NCBI GenBank assembly: GCA_900553065.1
Contig: USBZ01000054.1
Coordinates: forward strand, 1-13,716
Origin: an uncultured Desulfovibrio sp.
GTDB taxonomy: Bacteria > Desulfobacterota > Desulfovibrionia > Desulfovibrionales > Desulfovibrionaceae
Direction: 5' to 3'
Length of the DNA stretch: 13,716 nucleotides
The notes beneath the pieces are model-generated. The model was not told the origin of the DNA, did not search any database, and saw nothing but the letters and a program-made list of their open reading frames with translations. The translations under genes were made by a program, and so were the position numbers. Positions 7,073 to 13,716 of this stretch are shown one piece after another (the first letter of the stretch is position 1; each line of letters opens with the position of its first letter).

Positions 7073-8701
7073 ATGGATTCAAGACTTCGTTTATTCGGCT
7101 CCCTGGCGCTGCTTGGCACGGATCGCCGTTCGCCTTCGTTTCCGGAAAGCGAATTTCCGGCGGGATCTCTGATCCGGGAACTGGCCGATGCCGGGGACGC
7201 CTCGCCGGAATCCTCCGCACGGACGCTTCTTCGCAGCTCCGGCGTTCTTTCCGTATGCGATCGGGCTGGCTGGCTTCCCCTGGCTTCTGATGATGAGGCG
7301 TCCGTTCCCGAACGGAGTCCGGAAGAGCGCCGCGCCATGCTTCCGGAAGGACTGCCGGTAACGGACGCGTACGGGGAAATTTTCCGAAGCGGGCAGCTCA
7401 GGCTTCAGTGGGAGGCGCTTTCCTATCTTAAAGAGAAAGACATGGCGCTGCCCTGTTCGCTTCTGGTTCCGGCCCTTGCCATGGGCAGGGGAGCGCCTGC
7501 GCTGAGGCCTCTTCTGTTCCGTACCGTGGGCGAGCGGGGGCTCTGGCTGGCCGCCCTGAATCCCGACTGGCGCATGTTTGCCGCCTCTTCCGGCACCGAG
7601 CCGGACATGGACGCCTGGGACCACGGCCGCCCCATGCAGCGGCAGGCTTTTCTTGCGGCCATGCGCGCAAAAGACCCCGCCTGCGCCCGGGAACTTTTTG
7701 AAAAGGACATGGCAGGCATGGACGCTTCCGAGCGCAACACGCTGCTCGGGCTTTTTGTGCACGGACTCGGCATGGACGATGAGGATCTGCTGGAGAGGCT
7801 CCTTGCCGGAGACCGCAGCCGTGAAGTACGGAAAACGGCAGCGTCCCTGCTTTCCCGCCTGCCCGGCAGCCGTTATGTGGCGCGCATGGGTGGGCGGCTT
7901 TCATCCTGCATGGCGGCCTTTTTGTCTGCGCCTGCGCCGTCGGGGCTGTCCGGCCTTCTTCGTGCGGCGGCCGCCGTGGTAGGCCGGGCGGACAAAACGG
8001 AATTCATCACTCCTCCCGAAAATTACGACAAGGCCTGGGCCGGAGATCTCATCAGCGAGAAATCGCCGTTTTCCCAGTTCGGACCGCGTGCCGGATGGCT
8101 GTATCAGATGTCCGTCGCCGTGCCGCTTTCCTGGTGGACGGAGCGCACGGGAAAAACGCCGGAAGAACTGCTGGCGCTTTCCGAACATTCGGAGTGGAAA
8201 AAGCCGCTTCAGACCGCCTGGGGAGACGCACAGCTGCGCTGCCGCGACGCCGACTGGGCGCGCGCCATGCTGCATGTGATGAAGCGGGGAGACGAGTGGC
8301 CGTCCTCGTCCGGCGGCAGACTGGATGTGTTCCAGCTGGCGGGCATGCTGGAAGGGGAAGAGCGGGAAAAGGCATGGGAGTCCGTGCTTTCCGCCGAGTC
8401 GCTTTCCTCGTTTCTCATGGATGTACGAACCCGGCAGGAGCTGGATTACCGTATGTCCCCCGCGCTGGCCGAAAAGGCCGTCGCCGCCTTGAAGGCGAGA
8501 CTTACCTCGACCGCAGGTCGTCGGGACTATCTTCTGAGTTCCGTTGTCGACGAGCTTGCGATGGTGCTTCCTGCCGGATATCTGGAGGCTGTGCAGCAGA
8601 TGCTTTCCTCGCTGTCCGACAATCCCCTGAGCGGCGCTGTTTCCGACCGTTTTTCCGCCGTGGCCCTGCAGCGCAGGACCCTGAGCGCCTATTTTTCCTG
8701 A
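7073..8701 (+). CDS. DUF5691-type helical repeat-like protein
   Basis: The 542-residue protein shows the features I associate with DUF5691: GERGLWLAALNPDW (about 153-166), an arginine/DP-rich helix (MRAKDPACARELF), a GLGMDDEDLLERLL stretch, and a HEAT-like segment with REVRKTAASLLSRLPGS followed by RM. It is cytosolic, almost all helical, and has no catalytic motif I can recognise. Such a protein could act as a scaffold or substrate adaptor. The family usually lies between a SWIM gene and a MoxR gene, exactly as here. The start at 7073 is chosen over an upstream in-frame ATG at 6989, because GGGGAGG (7062-7068) lies 4 bases before it and the longer form would overlap the SWIM gene by 71 bases. 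Assignment to the DUF is from memory of its motifs. Confidence 0.75.
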   Translation: MDSRLRLFGSLALLGTDRRSPSFPESEFPAGSLIRELADAGDASPESSARTLLRSSGVLSVCDRAGWLPLASDDEASVPERSPEERRAMLPEGLPVTDAYGEIFRSGQLRLQWEALSYLKEKDMALPCSLLVPALAMGRGAPALRPLLFRTVGERGLWLAALNPDWRMFAASSGTEPDMDAWDHGRPMQRQAFLAAMRAKDPACARELFEKDMAGMDASERNTLLGLFVHGLGMDDEDLLERLLAGDRSREVRKTAASLLSRLPGSRYVARMGGRLSSCMAAFLSAPAPSGLSGLLRAAAAVVGRADKTEFITPPENYDKAWAGDLISEKSPFSQFGPRAGWLYQMSVAVPLSWWTERTGKTPEELLALSEHSEWKKPLQTAWGDAQLRCRDADWARAMLHVMKRGDEWPSSSGGRLDVFQLAGMLEGEEREKAWESVLSAESLSSFLMDVRTRQELDYRMSPALAEKAVAALKARLTSTAGRRDYLLSSVVDELAMVLPAGYLEAVQQMLSSLSDNPLSGAVSDRFSAVALQRRTLSAYFS

Positions 8702-8725
8702 CCGTCAACCATCAGAGGGCATTCC

Positions 8726-9829
8726 ATGAATACTGCAGATAACAACCACGCCGCCCGTGTTCTTCGGCAGCACGCCGAACAGCAGTTTGCCGAGGAACTG
8801 GACGAACTGAAAAAGGCCGATACGCATCCTCGACCCGCAAACTGGCAGATGTCGCCCTGGGCCGTGTGCACCTATCTTATGGGAGGCACGCTGAACAACG
8901 GTTTCGAGGTTTCGCCCAAGTACATAGGCAGTCGTCGTCTCATGGAAATCGCCGTGGCCACGCTGGCCACCGACCGCGCGCTTCTTCTGTACGGCGTGCC
9001 GGGTACGGCGAAGTCGTGGGTGTCGGAACATCTGGCGGCGGCCATCAGCGGCGATTCCACGCGCATCATTCAGGGTACGGCCGGCACGAGCGAGGAGCAG
9101 ATGCGCTACGGCTGGAACTATGCCGAACTTCTTGCCAAGGGGCCGTCGCGTCAGGCGCTGGTGGAAAGTCCGCTCATGCGGGCCATGGCGGAAGGCAGCA
9201 TCGCCCGCGTGGAAGAACTGACCCGTATCCCCGCTGACGTGCAGGACACCCTCATCACCATTCTTTCGGAAAAATCCCTGCCCATCCCTGAACTGGGCGA
9301 GGAAGTGCAGGCTGTGCGCGGTTTCAACGTCATTGCCACGGCAAACAATCGTGACAAGGGGGTGAACGAACTGTCTTCCGCCCTGAAGCGCCGTTTCAAT
9401 ACGGTGGTGCTGCCGGTTCCCGCCACGGAAGATGAGGAAGTCGCCATCGTGGAAAAGCGCGTCCGGGAAATGGGGCGCAGTCTGGAACTGCCTGCCGAAC
9501 CGCCCGCGCTTGAGGAAGTGCGCCGCGTGGTCCGCATTTTCCGCGAGCTTCGCAACGGCAGAACCGAGGACGGCAAGCTCAAGGTCAAAACGCCTTCCGG
9601 CACCCTGAGCACGGCGGAGGTCATTTCCGTCATCAACAGCGGCATGGCGCTTGCGGCCCATTTCGGAGACGGCAGCCTGCGGGCCGCCGATGTGGCGGCA
9701 TCGCTCGTGGGCGCCGTGGTCAAGGATCCGGTGCAGGACCGCGTGATATGGCATGAGTATCTTGAAACCGTCATGAAGGAACGGGGCGACTGGAAGGACC
9801 TGTACCGCGCCTGCCGCGACGTGGAATAA
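8726..9829 (+). CDS. MoxR-family AAA+ ATPase, YehL-like
   Basis: The 367-residue ATPase has a Walker A GVPGTAKS (90-97), a Walker B region SIARVEELTRIP (about 158-169), the VQDTLITILSEK stretch typical of MoxR proteins, sensor 1 IATANNRD (203-210), and a KRRF arginine-finger candidate (221-224). MoxR proteins form hexameric rings that remodel or activate target proteins, usually with a VWA-domain partner, which is encoded two genes downstream. Length and motifs fit the YehL branch. The expected acidic DE of Walker B reads EE here. The N-terminal 70 residues contain a helical segment rich in E, K and H. The start is supported by AGAGGG at 8714-8719, 6 bases before the ATG. The stop is 2 bases before the next gene, implying coupled translation. 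Confidence 0.93.
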   Translation: MNTADNNHAARVLRQHAEQQFAEELDELKKADTHPRPANWQMSPWAVCTYLMGGTLNNGFEVSPKYIGSRRLMEIAVATLATDRALLLYGVPGTAKSWVSEHLAAAISGDSTRIIQGTAGTSEEQMRYGWNYAELLAKGPSRQALVESPLMRAMAEGSIARVEELTRIPADVQDTLITILSEKSLPIPELGEEVQAVRGFNVIATANNRDKGVNELSSALKRRFNTVVLPVPATEDEEVAIVEKRVREMGRSLELPAEPPALEEVRRVVRIFRELRNGRTEDGKLKVKTPSGTLSTAEVISVINSGMALAAHFGDGSLRAADVAASLVGAVVKDPVQDRVIWHEYLETVMKERGDWKDLYRACRDVE

Positions 9830-9831
9830 GC

Positions 9832-12264
9832 ATGGACAACGCTCTGCAGATACGCATATTCGGCATAAGGCATCACGGGCCGGGCTGTGCCCGCAGCCTT
9901 GTCCGGGCTTTTGAAGAGTGGCAGCCGGATGCGCTTCTCATCGAAGGACCTCCCGAGGGAGAAAGCGTGCTGCCTCTTGCCGTCGACGAAGCCATGGTTC
10001 CTCCGGTGGCGCTTCTCGTGTACTCCGAGGATGAAGTGCAGCGGGCGGCGTTCTATCCTTTTGCGTCTTTTTCTCCAGAGTGGCAGGCGCTCCGTTATGC
10101 GCTGACGCATGATCTTCCGGTGCACTTCATGGATCTGCCGGTGGGCGTGCGCTTTGCTCTCGAAAAGCAGGAGGAAGAGAAGGCGCGTCTGGCAGCTGAG
10201 GAAAATCCGTCGGTAGATTCCCCGGAGGTGACAGAACAGGAACCTCAGGAAGAAGAGGCCGGGCCTCAGAAGGAAGAGCCGGAGGCTGTCCCGTCCGGAG
10301 ATGCGGAAGCCGCCGTGGCGGAAGACGTTTCCTGCCCCGAGTCCGGGGAAGATGCGGACTTTGATGTTGCCGATCCTCTGGACTGGCTGGGGCGTGCCGC
10401 CGGATATGAAAGCGGTGAGAGCTGGTGGAATCACATGGTCGAGGAACGCCTGGACGGGCTTGATCTGTTCGAGGCCATTAAAGAGGCCATGAGCACTGTG
10501 CGGAAAGAGCGCGAGGAGCGCTTCGGTGCGCCTGCCGGCATGGAGGCTCTGCGCGAAGCGCACATGCGCTCGTGCCTGCGCAAGGCCCGCAAGGAAGGCC
10601 GGCAGCGCATTGCCGTGGTCTGCGGCGCGTGGCATGTGCCCGCGCTGGAAGCGAAGGTCGCCGCCAAGGATGACAACGCGCTTCTGAAGGGGCTGCCGAA
10701 AATGAAGGTTTCCGCCACATGGGCGCCGTGGACGTATGCCGCGCTGAGCGTTCGGAGCGGATACGGGGCCGGTGTCGAGTCGCCGGCCTGGTACGAACAC
10801 CTCTGGAACGGTGGAACGACGGAATCCAGAACCGTGAGCTGGCTGACTTCCGCCGCGCGTCTCTTCCGCGAGGAGGGGCTGGACTGCTCGCCTGCGCACA
10901 TCATTGAATCCGCCAGGCTGGCCGAGGCGCTTGCCGCCCTCCGTCAGCGTCCGGGCGCGGGATTGCCGGAACTGTGCGAAGCTCTGCAGACAGTGGTGTG
11001 CATGGGAGAGGAAACGCCCATGCGCATGATAGCCCGGCGTCTCATCACCGGCGAAAAGCTGGGACAGGTGCCGGACGGCGTGCCTGCCGTTCCCCTTCAG
11101 AGGGATATCGAGCGGCTTCAGAAAAAGCTCCGGCTCCGGCCCGAGGCCTCGCAGAAAGTGCTGGATCTCGATCTGCGCAGAGACGTGGATCTTGCGCGCA
11201 GCAGAATGCTGCATCGTCTGACTCTTTTGGACATTTTTTGGGGAACGGACAGGCGCGAAGGCGGAGGCAGGGGGACCTTCCATGAGCTGTGGAAGCTGCA
11301 ATGGGAACCGAAGCTGATCGTGGACATCATCCATGCCGGATCCTGGGGAAGCACGCTTGTCGAAGCTGCCGTGCGCCGTACGCTGGACCGGGCCTCGAGG
11401 GCGGATCTGCCGGAGCTGGCAAAGCTGATGGATGCCGCGCTGCTTGCGGATTTGGGTGAGGCCGTCGGCGGCCTTGTGCGGGCGCTGGAAGATCGCGCCG
11501 CGCTCACCACCGATACGCTTGAGCTGCTCCGCACGCTGCCGGAGCTTGTGCGCGTCGCGAGGTACGGCGATGTGCGCGGTACGGATACGGGCATGGTGCT
11601 TGCTCTTGTGGAAGGCATTGTTCCCCGCGTGGCCGTAGGTCTTCATGCCGCCTGTTCAGGACTCAATGCCGAAGGCTCGGCGGAACTCGGCGCTCCGCTG
11701 CGTGCGGCGCATGAGGCCATGCGCCTTGCCGGAAAAGAGGAGCTGGCGCTTATGTGGCGTCAGGCGTTGCGCCGTCTTTTGCCGGAAGAGAGCGGCGTGA
11801 ACGCCGTTCTGCGCGGACTGGCGGCCAGACTTCTTTTTGATGACGAGGCGCTTTCCGTCGACGAGGTTGCTCAACAGATGAGCCTTGCCCTGTCCGCCGC
11901 GGCGGAACCGGAGGATGCCGCAGGCTGGCTTTCCGCCTTCCTCGGCGACAGCTCCATGATTCTGCTTCATGACGATACGCTCTGGCGTCTGGTGGATGAG
12001 TGGCTGGTTTCTCTTCCCGACGGACAGTTTACTACGGTTCTTCCCATGCTGCGCCGTACGTTCACGGAATTTTCCGCGCCTGAACGCAGGCAGCTTGCGG
12101 AGAGGGCCCGCCGTGCGGGAAACGCCGGGGCGGTCGGAGGGCTGGCGGCGCAGCCTTCGGAACGGGATGAAGCCCGTGCCGCACTGCCACTGCCTTTCCT
12201 GAGGAAGATTCTGGGGCTTGCCGGAGCCGGTGCGGCCGAGAGCGAGCGAGGTGCACATGGATAA
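9832..12264 (+). CDS. DUF5682-type protein, putative EreA/ChaN/TraB-like hydrolase of the MoxR-VWA system
   Basis: The 810-residue protein is the largest in the operon. The N-terminal region opens with FGIRHHGPG (10-18) and PDALLIEGPPEG (32-43), and closes with AVVCGAWHVPALE (261-273). The spaced His/Glu/GxxH pattern resembles the EreA/ChaN/TraB-PrgY group, so H14/H15, E38 and H268 are candidate active-site residues (inference). An acidic, low-complexity insert (about 112-180) splits this region. The conserved middle includes LDLRRDVDLARSRMLHRL (446-463) and a GTFHELW-KLQWEP segment (481-493), which I associate with DUF5682. The rest to 810 is helical, rich in Ala and Leu, perhaps a repeat scaffold. 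No signal peptide or membrane helix is seen. The stop codon overlaps the VWA gene start by 8 bases. E. coli YehM occupies the corresponding slot in yehLMPQ. Confidence 0.8.
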   Translation: MDNALQIRIFGIRHHGPGCARSLVRAFEEWQPDALLIEGPPEGESVLPLAVDEAMVPPVALLVYSEDEVQRAAFYPFASFSPEWQALRYALTHDLPVHFMDLPVGVRFALEKQEEEKARLAAEENPSVDSPEVTEQEPQEEEAGPQKEEPEAVPSGDAEAAVAEDVSCPESGEDADFDVADPLDWLGRAAGYESGESWWNHMVEERLDGLDLFEAIKEAMSTVRKEREERFGAPAGMEALREAHMRSCLRKARKEGRQRIAVVCGAWHVPALEAKVAAKDDNALLKGLPKMKVSATWAPWTYAALSVRSGYGAGVESPAWYEHLWNGGTTESRTVSWLTSAARLFREEGLDCSPAHIIESARLAEALAALRQRPGAGLPELCEALQTVVCMGEETPMRMIARRLITGEKLGQVPDGVPAVPLQRDIERLQKKLRLRPEASQKVLDLDLRRDVDLARSRMLHRLTLLDIFWGTDRREGGGRGTFHELWKLQWEPKLIVDIIHAGSWGSTLVEAAVRRTLDRASRADLPELAKLMDAALLADLGEAVGGLVRALEDRAALTTDTLELLRTLPELVRVARYGDVRGTDTGMVLALVEGIVPRVAVGLHAACSGLNAEGSAELGAPLRAAHEAMRLAGKEELALMWRQALRRLLPEESGVNAVLRGLAARLLFDDEALSVDEVAQQMSLALSAAAEPEDAAGWLSAFLGDSSMILLHDDTLWRLVDEWLVSLPDGQFTTVLPMLRRTFTEFSAPERRQLAERARRAGNAGAVGGLAAQPSERDEARAALPLPFLRKILGLAGAGAAESERGAHG

Positions 12265-13447
12265 CGGACTTGAAAAGGAACGGATGCGGCGATGGGTGCT
12301 TGCTCTGGGGGATGAGGCGGTCAAATCCTGCCCGGACGTGGCGCTCAGTGAGGATGATCTCGGCATGAGCGAGGTCCTTTCCCTGCTTTACGATCGAAGC
12401 GGCGACGGCAGAGGGCTGAGGGGCGGCTCCGGTTCGTCTTCTCCCCGTGTGGCCCGCTGGCTGGGAGACATCCGCAAGTATTTTCCGTCCACCATGGTGC
12501 GGGCCATGCAGAAGGACGCCTTCGACAGGCTGAATCTCAGGGATATGCTGCTTCAGCCGGAAATGCTGGATTCCGTGCAGCCGGACGTGAATCTGGTATC
12601 CACACTTATGAGTCTGAACGGCGTCATTCCGCCGGAAACCAGAGAAACCGCAAGACTAGTGGTTCGAAAGGTGGTGGAAGAACTCCTGAAGCAGCTTGAG
12701 GAACCCATGCGCAGCGCCGTGAGCGGAGCGCTCAACCGGGCGGTTCGCAATCGTCGTCCCCGCGCGTCGGAAATCGACTGGAATCGTACCATTCAGGCCA
12801 ACCTTCGTCACTGGCAGGAAGAATACCATACGCTGGTGCCGGAAACACTGATAGGGTACGGACGGAAAGCGCACAGGCCGCAGCGCGAGGTCATACTCTG
12901 CATCGACCAGAGCGGATCAATGGCCAGCTCCATCGTGTATTCCAGCATATTCGGAGCGGTCATGGCTTCCCTGCCTGCGGTGAAGACGCGTCTTGTGGTC
13001 TTCGATACGTCAGTGGTGGATCTCACGGAAGAAATGCACGATCCGGTGGACGTGCTCTTCGGCGTGCAGCTCGGCGGCGGTACCGACATCAACCGGGCCG
13101 TGGGGTACTGCCAGTCGCTCATCACCGATCCGCGCAATACCATCATGGTATTGATTTCCGATCTGTATGAAGGAGGCGTGGAACGGAACCTGCTTCAGCG
13201 GGCCAATGAACTTGTGCAGTCCGGTGTGCAGTTTATTACGCTTCTCGCGCTGAGCAATGAAGGCAGTCCTTTCTATGATAGGGCGCTTGCCGGAAAGCTT
13301 TCTGCTCTGGGGGTTCCCTGCTTTGCCTGTACGCCCGATATCTTCCCCGGCATGATGGCGGCCGCCATACGCCGAGAAGATGTTTGCCTCTGGGCGGCAG
13401 GTCAGGGGGTGGTTACCGCTCCGGCATCTGCAAAGGAGGGAGCCTGA
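12257..13447 (+). CDS. VWA-domain (MIDAS) protein, partner of the MoxR ATPase
   Basis: The 396-residue protein has an N-terminal helical region (about 1-205) and a C-terminal von Willebrand factor A domain (about 211-380). The metal-ion-dependent adhesion site is complete: DQSGS (D217, S219, S221), the threonine of GGGTD (T276), and D302 in ISDLYEGG. VWA proteins of this type bind the MoxR ATPase or its targets through the metal site, in the cytosol; YehP is the E. coli analogue I would compare. The start at 12257 is chosen over an in-frame ATG at 12218, because GCGAGG (12245-12250) lies 6 bases upstream. The gene then overlaps the previous stop by 8 bases (ATGGATAA), a normal coupling arrangement. 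It is the last gene of the operon, and a terminator lies 124 bases on. Confidence 0.93.
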   Translation: MDNGLEKERMRRWVLALGDEAVKSCPDVALSEDDLGMSEVLSLLYDRSGDGRGLRGGSGSSSPRVARWLGDIRKYFPSTMVRAMQKDAFDRLNLRDMLLQPEMLDSVQPDVNLVSTLMSLNGVIPPETRETARLVVRKVVEELLKQLEEPMRSAVSGALNRAVRNRRPRASEIDWNRTIQANLRHWQEEYHTLVPETLIGYGRKAHRPQREVILCIDQSGSMASSIVYSSIFGAVMASLPAVKTRLVVFDTSVVDLTEEMHDPVDVLFGVQLGGGTDINRAVGYCQSLITDPRNTIMVLISDLYEGGVERNLLQRANELVQSGVQFITLLALSNEGSPFYDRALAGKLSALGVPCFACTPDIFPGMMAAAIRREDVCLWAAGQGVVTAPASAKEGA

Positions 13448-13570
13448 GAGAACCGGAAAGAAGGGCGAGCTTCCGAAGTTCCTCCAGTTTTGCACTGCTC
13501 CGGCCTTCGCTGGCGGTTGAAAAACGCGACAAAAAGGGACTTCAGGCCGGAAAAGTCCTCCAAAAGCATG

Positions 13571-13607
13571 AAAAACGAGCCGGGAAAATGTCCCGACTCG
13601 TTTTTTT
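13571..13607 (+). terminator. Terminator of the SWIM-MoxR-VWA operon
   Basis: The stem pairs 13571-13585 (AAAAACGAGCCGGGA) with 13591-13605 (TCCCGACTCGTTTTT), with one C-A mismatch and a 5-base loop. The T run continues to 13607. The A run on the left means it could also act on the opposite strand. The 123 bases between the VWA stop and this hairpin hold no gene I can support. Confidence 0.9.
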
Positions 13608-13629
13608 ATGAAGTTTTATTAACTGGTTA

Positions 13630-13701
13630 CGAATAAAAATCTAAAAATAACGAAAAAAGAAGAAAAAAGTGTTTGACAAGACGGGGCGAAATGGGCATAA
13701 C
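13630..13701 (+). promoter_or_regulatory. Strong promoter with an A-rich upstream region, for a gene beyond the right edge
   Basis: A perfect -35 TTGACA (13673-13678) is followed by 17 bases and CATAAC (13696-13701, 4 of 6 consensus). The 40 bases before it (13630-13669) are almost only A with some T, like an UP element that contacts the RNA polymerase alpha subunit. This is the layout of rRNA, tRNA or other highly expressed promoters. No RNA gene or start codon is visible before the window ends at 13716. Confidence 0.7.
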
Positions 13702-13716
13702 TCGAAAACGCGCTGA

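Noticed and set aside
5941..7338. A 465-codon minus-strand frame antisense to the SWIM gene
   Set aside because: It crosses the SWIM gene end and the DUF5691 gene start, has no start signal, and gives a very basic, low-complexity translation.
9151..11646. An 831-codon open frame on the minus strand across the MoxR and DUF5682 genes
   Set aside because: It is a shadow of two well-supported genes. Its composition is rich in Arg, His and Ser, as expected from reading the wrong strand of GC-rich DNA.
13448..13611. A possible small gene after the VWA gene (open frame ending at 13611)
   Set aside because: Its frame runs through the terminator hairpin, it starts inside the VWA gene, and its translation has no recognisable feature.
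1..13716. CRISPR arrays, insertion sequences, tRNA or rRNA genes
   Set aside because: I saw no evenly spaced repeats, no transposase, no terminal inverted repeats, and no cloverleaf-like or rRNA sequence by eye.

Overview
The window is GC-rich, densely coding bacterial DNA. Full-length NifU/NifS Fe-S assembly proteins used without any nif genes nearby, plus a CpI/HndD-like [FeFe] hydrogenase, point to a strict or fermentative anaerobe. A member of the Desulfovibrionaceae or a close relative is my best guess. That is inference from gene content, since there is no rRNA or other phylogenetic marker in the window.

Left part (1-3131): the 3' end of a Ppx/GppA-type phosphatase with a C-terminal HD domain, closed by a clear terminator (841-881). 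A two-gene nifU-nifS operon follows (1033-3049), with one base between the genes. Two hairpins (3059-3076 and 3093-3131) separate nifS from the convergent hydrogenase operon, and the second looks bidirectional.

Middle (3200-5766): a minus-strand two-gene operon. First comes a 163-residue iron-sulfur protein that matches only the C-terminal cluster region of a NuoF/HndC/HydB subunit and has no flavin/NADH domain. Next, after two bases, comes a 564-residue [FeFe] hydrogenase with all H-cluster motifs and all accessory cluster ligands. A 378-base divergent intergenic region (5389-5766) separates it from the next operon. It holds a near-consensus sigma70 promoter for the rightward operon and two inverted repeats that could be operators for the leftward one.

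Right part (5767-13447): a tight five-gene operon encoding a SWIM zinc-finger protein, a DUF5691-type helical protein, a YehL-type MoxR AAA+ ATPase, a DUF5682-type protein and a VWA/MIDAS protein. The genes are 13, 24 and 2 bases apart, and the last pair overlaps by 8. This is a complete MoxR-VWA system of a family whose members recur together but whose substrate is unknown to me. It is the most interesting part of the window. My working model is that the ATPase and VWA protein form the remodelling core, while the SWIM protein supplies nucleic-acid or protein recognition. The DUF5682 protein may be a hydrolase-like effector, since it carries motifs resembling the EreA/ChaN/TraB group.

Right edge (13448-13716): a strong terminator (13571-13607), then an abrupt change to AT-rich DNA with an A-tract region and a consensus-like promoter (TTGACA, 17 bases, CATAAC). 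This looks like the promoter of a stable RNA or another highly expressed gene just beyond the window.
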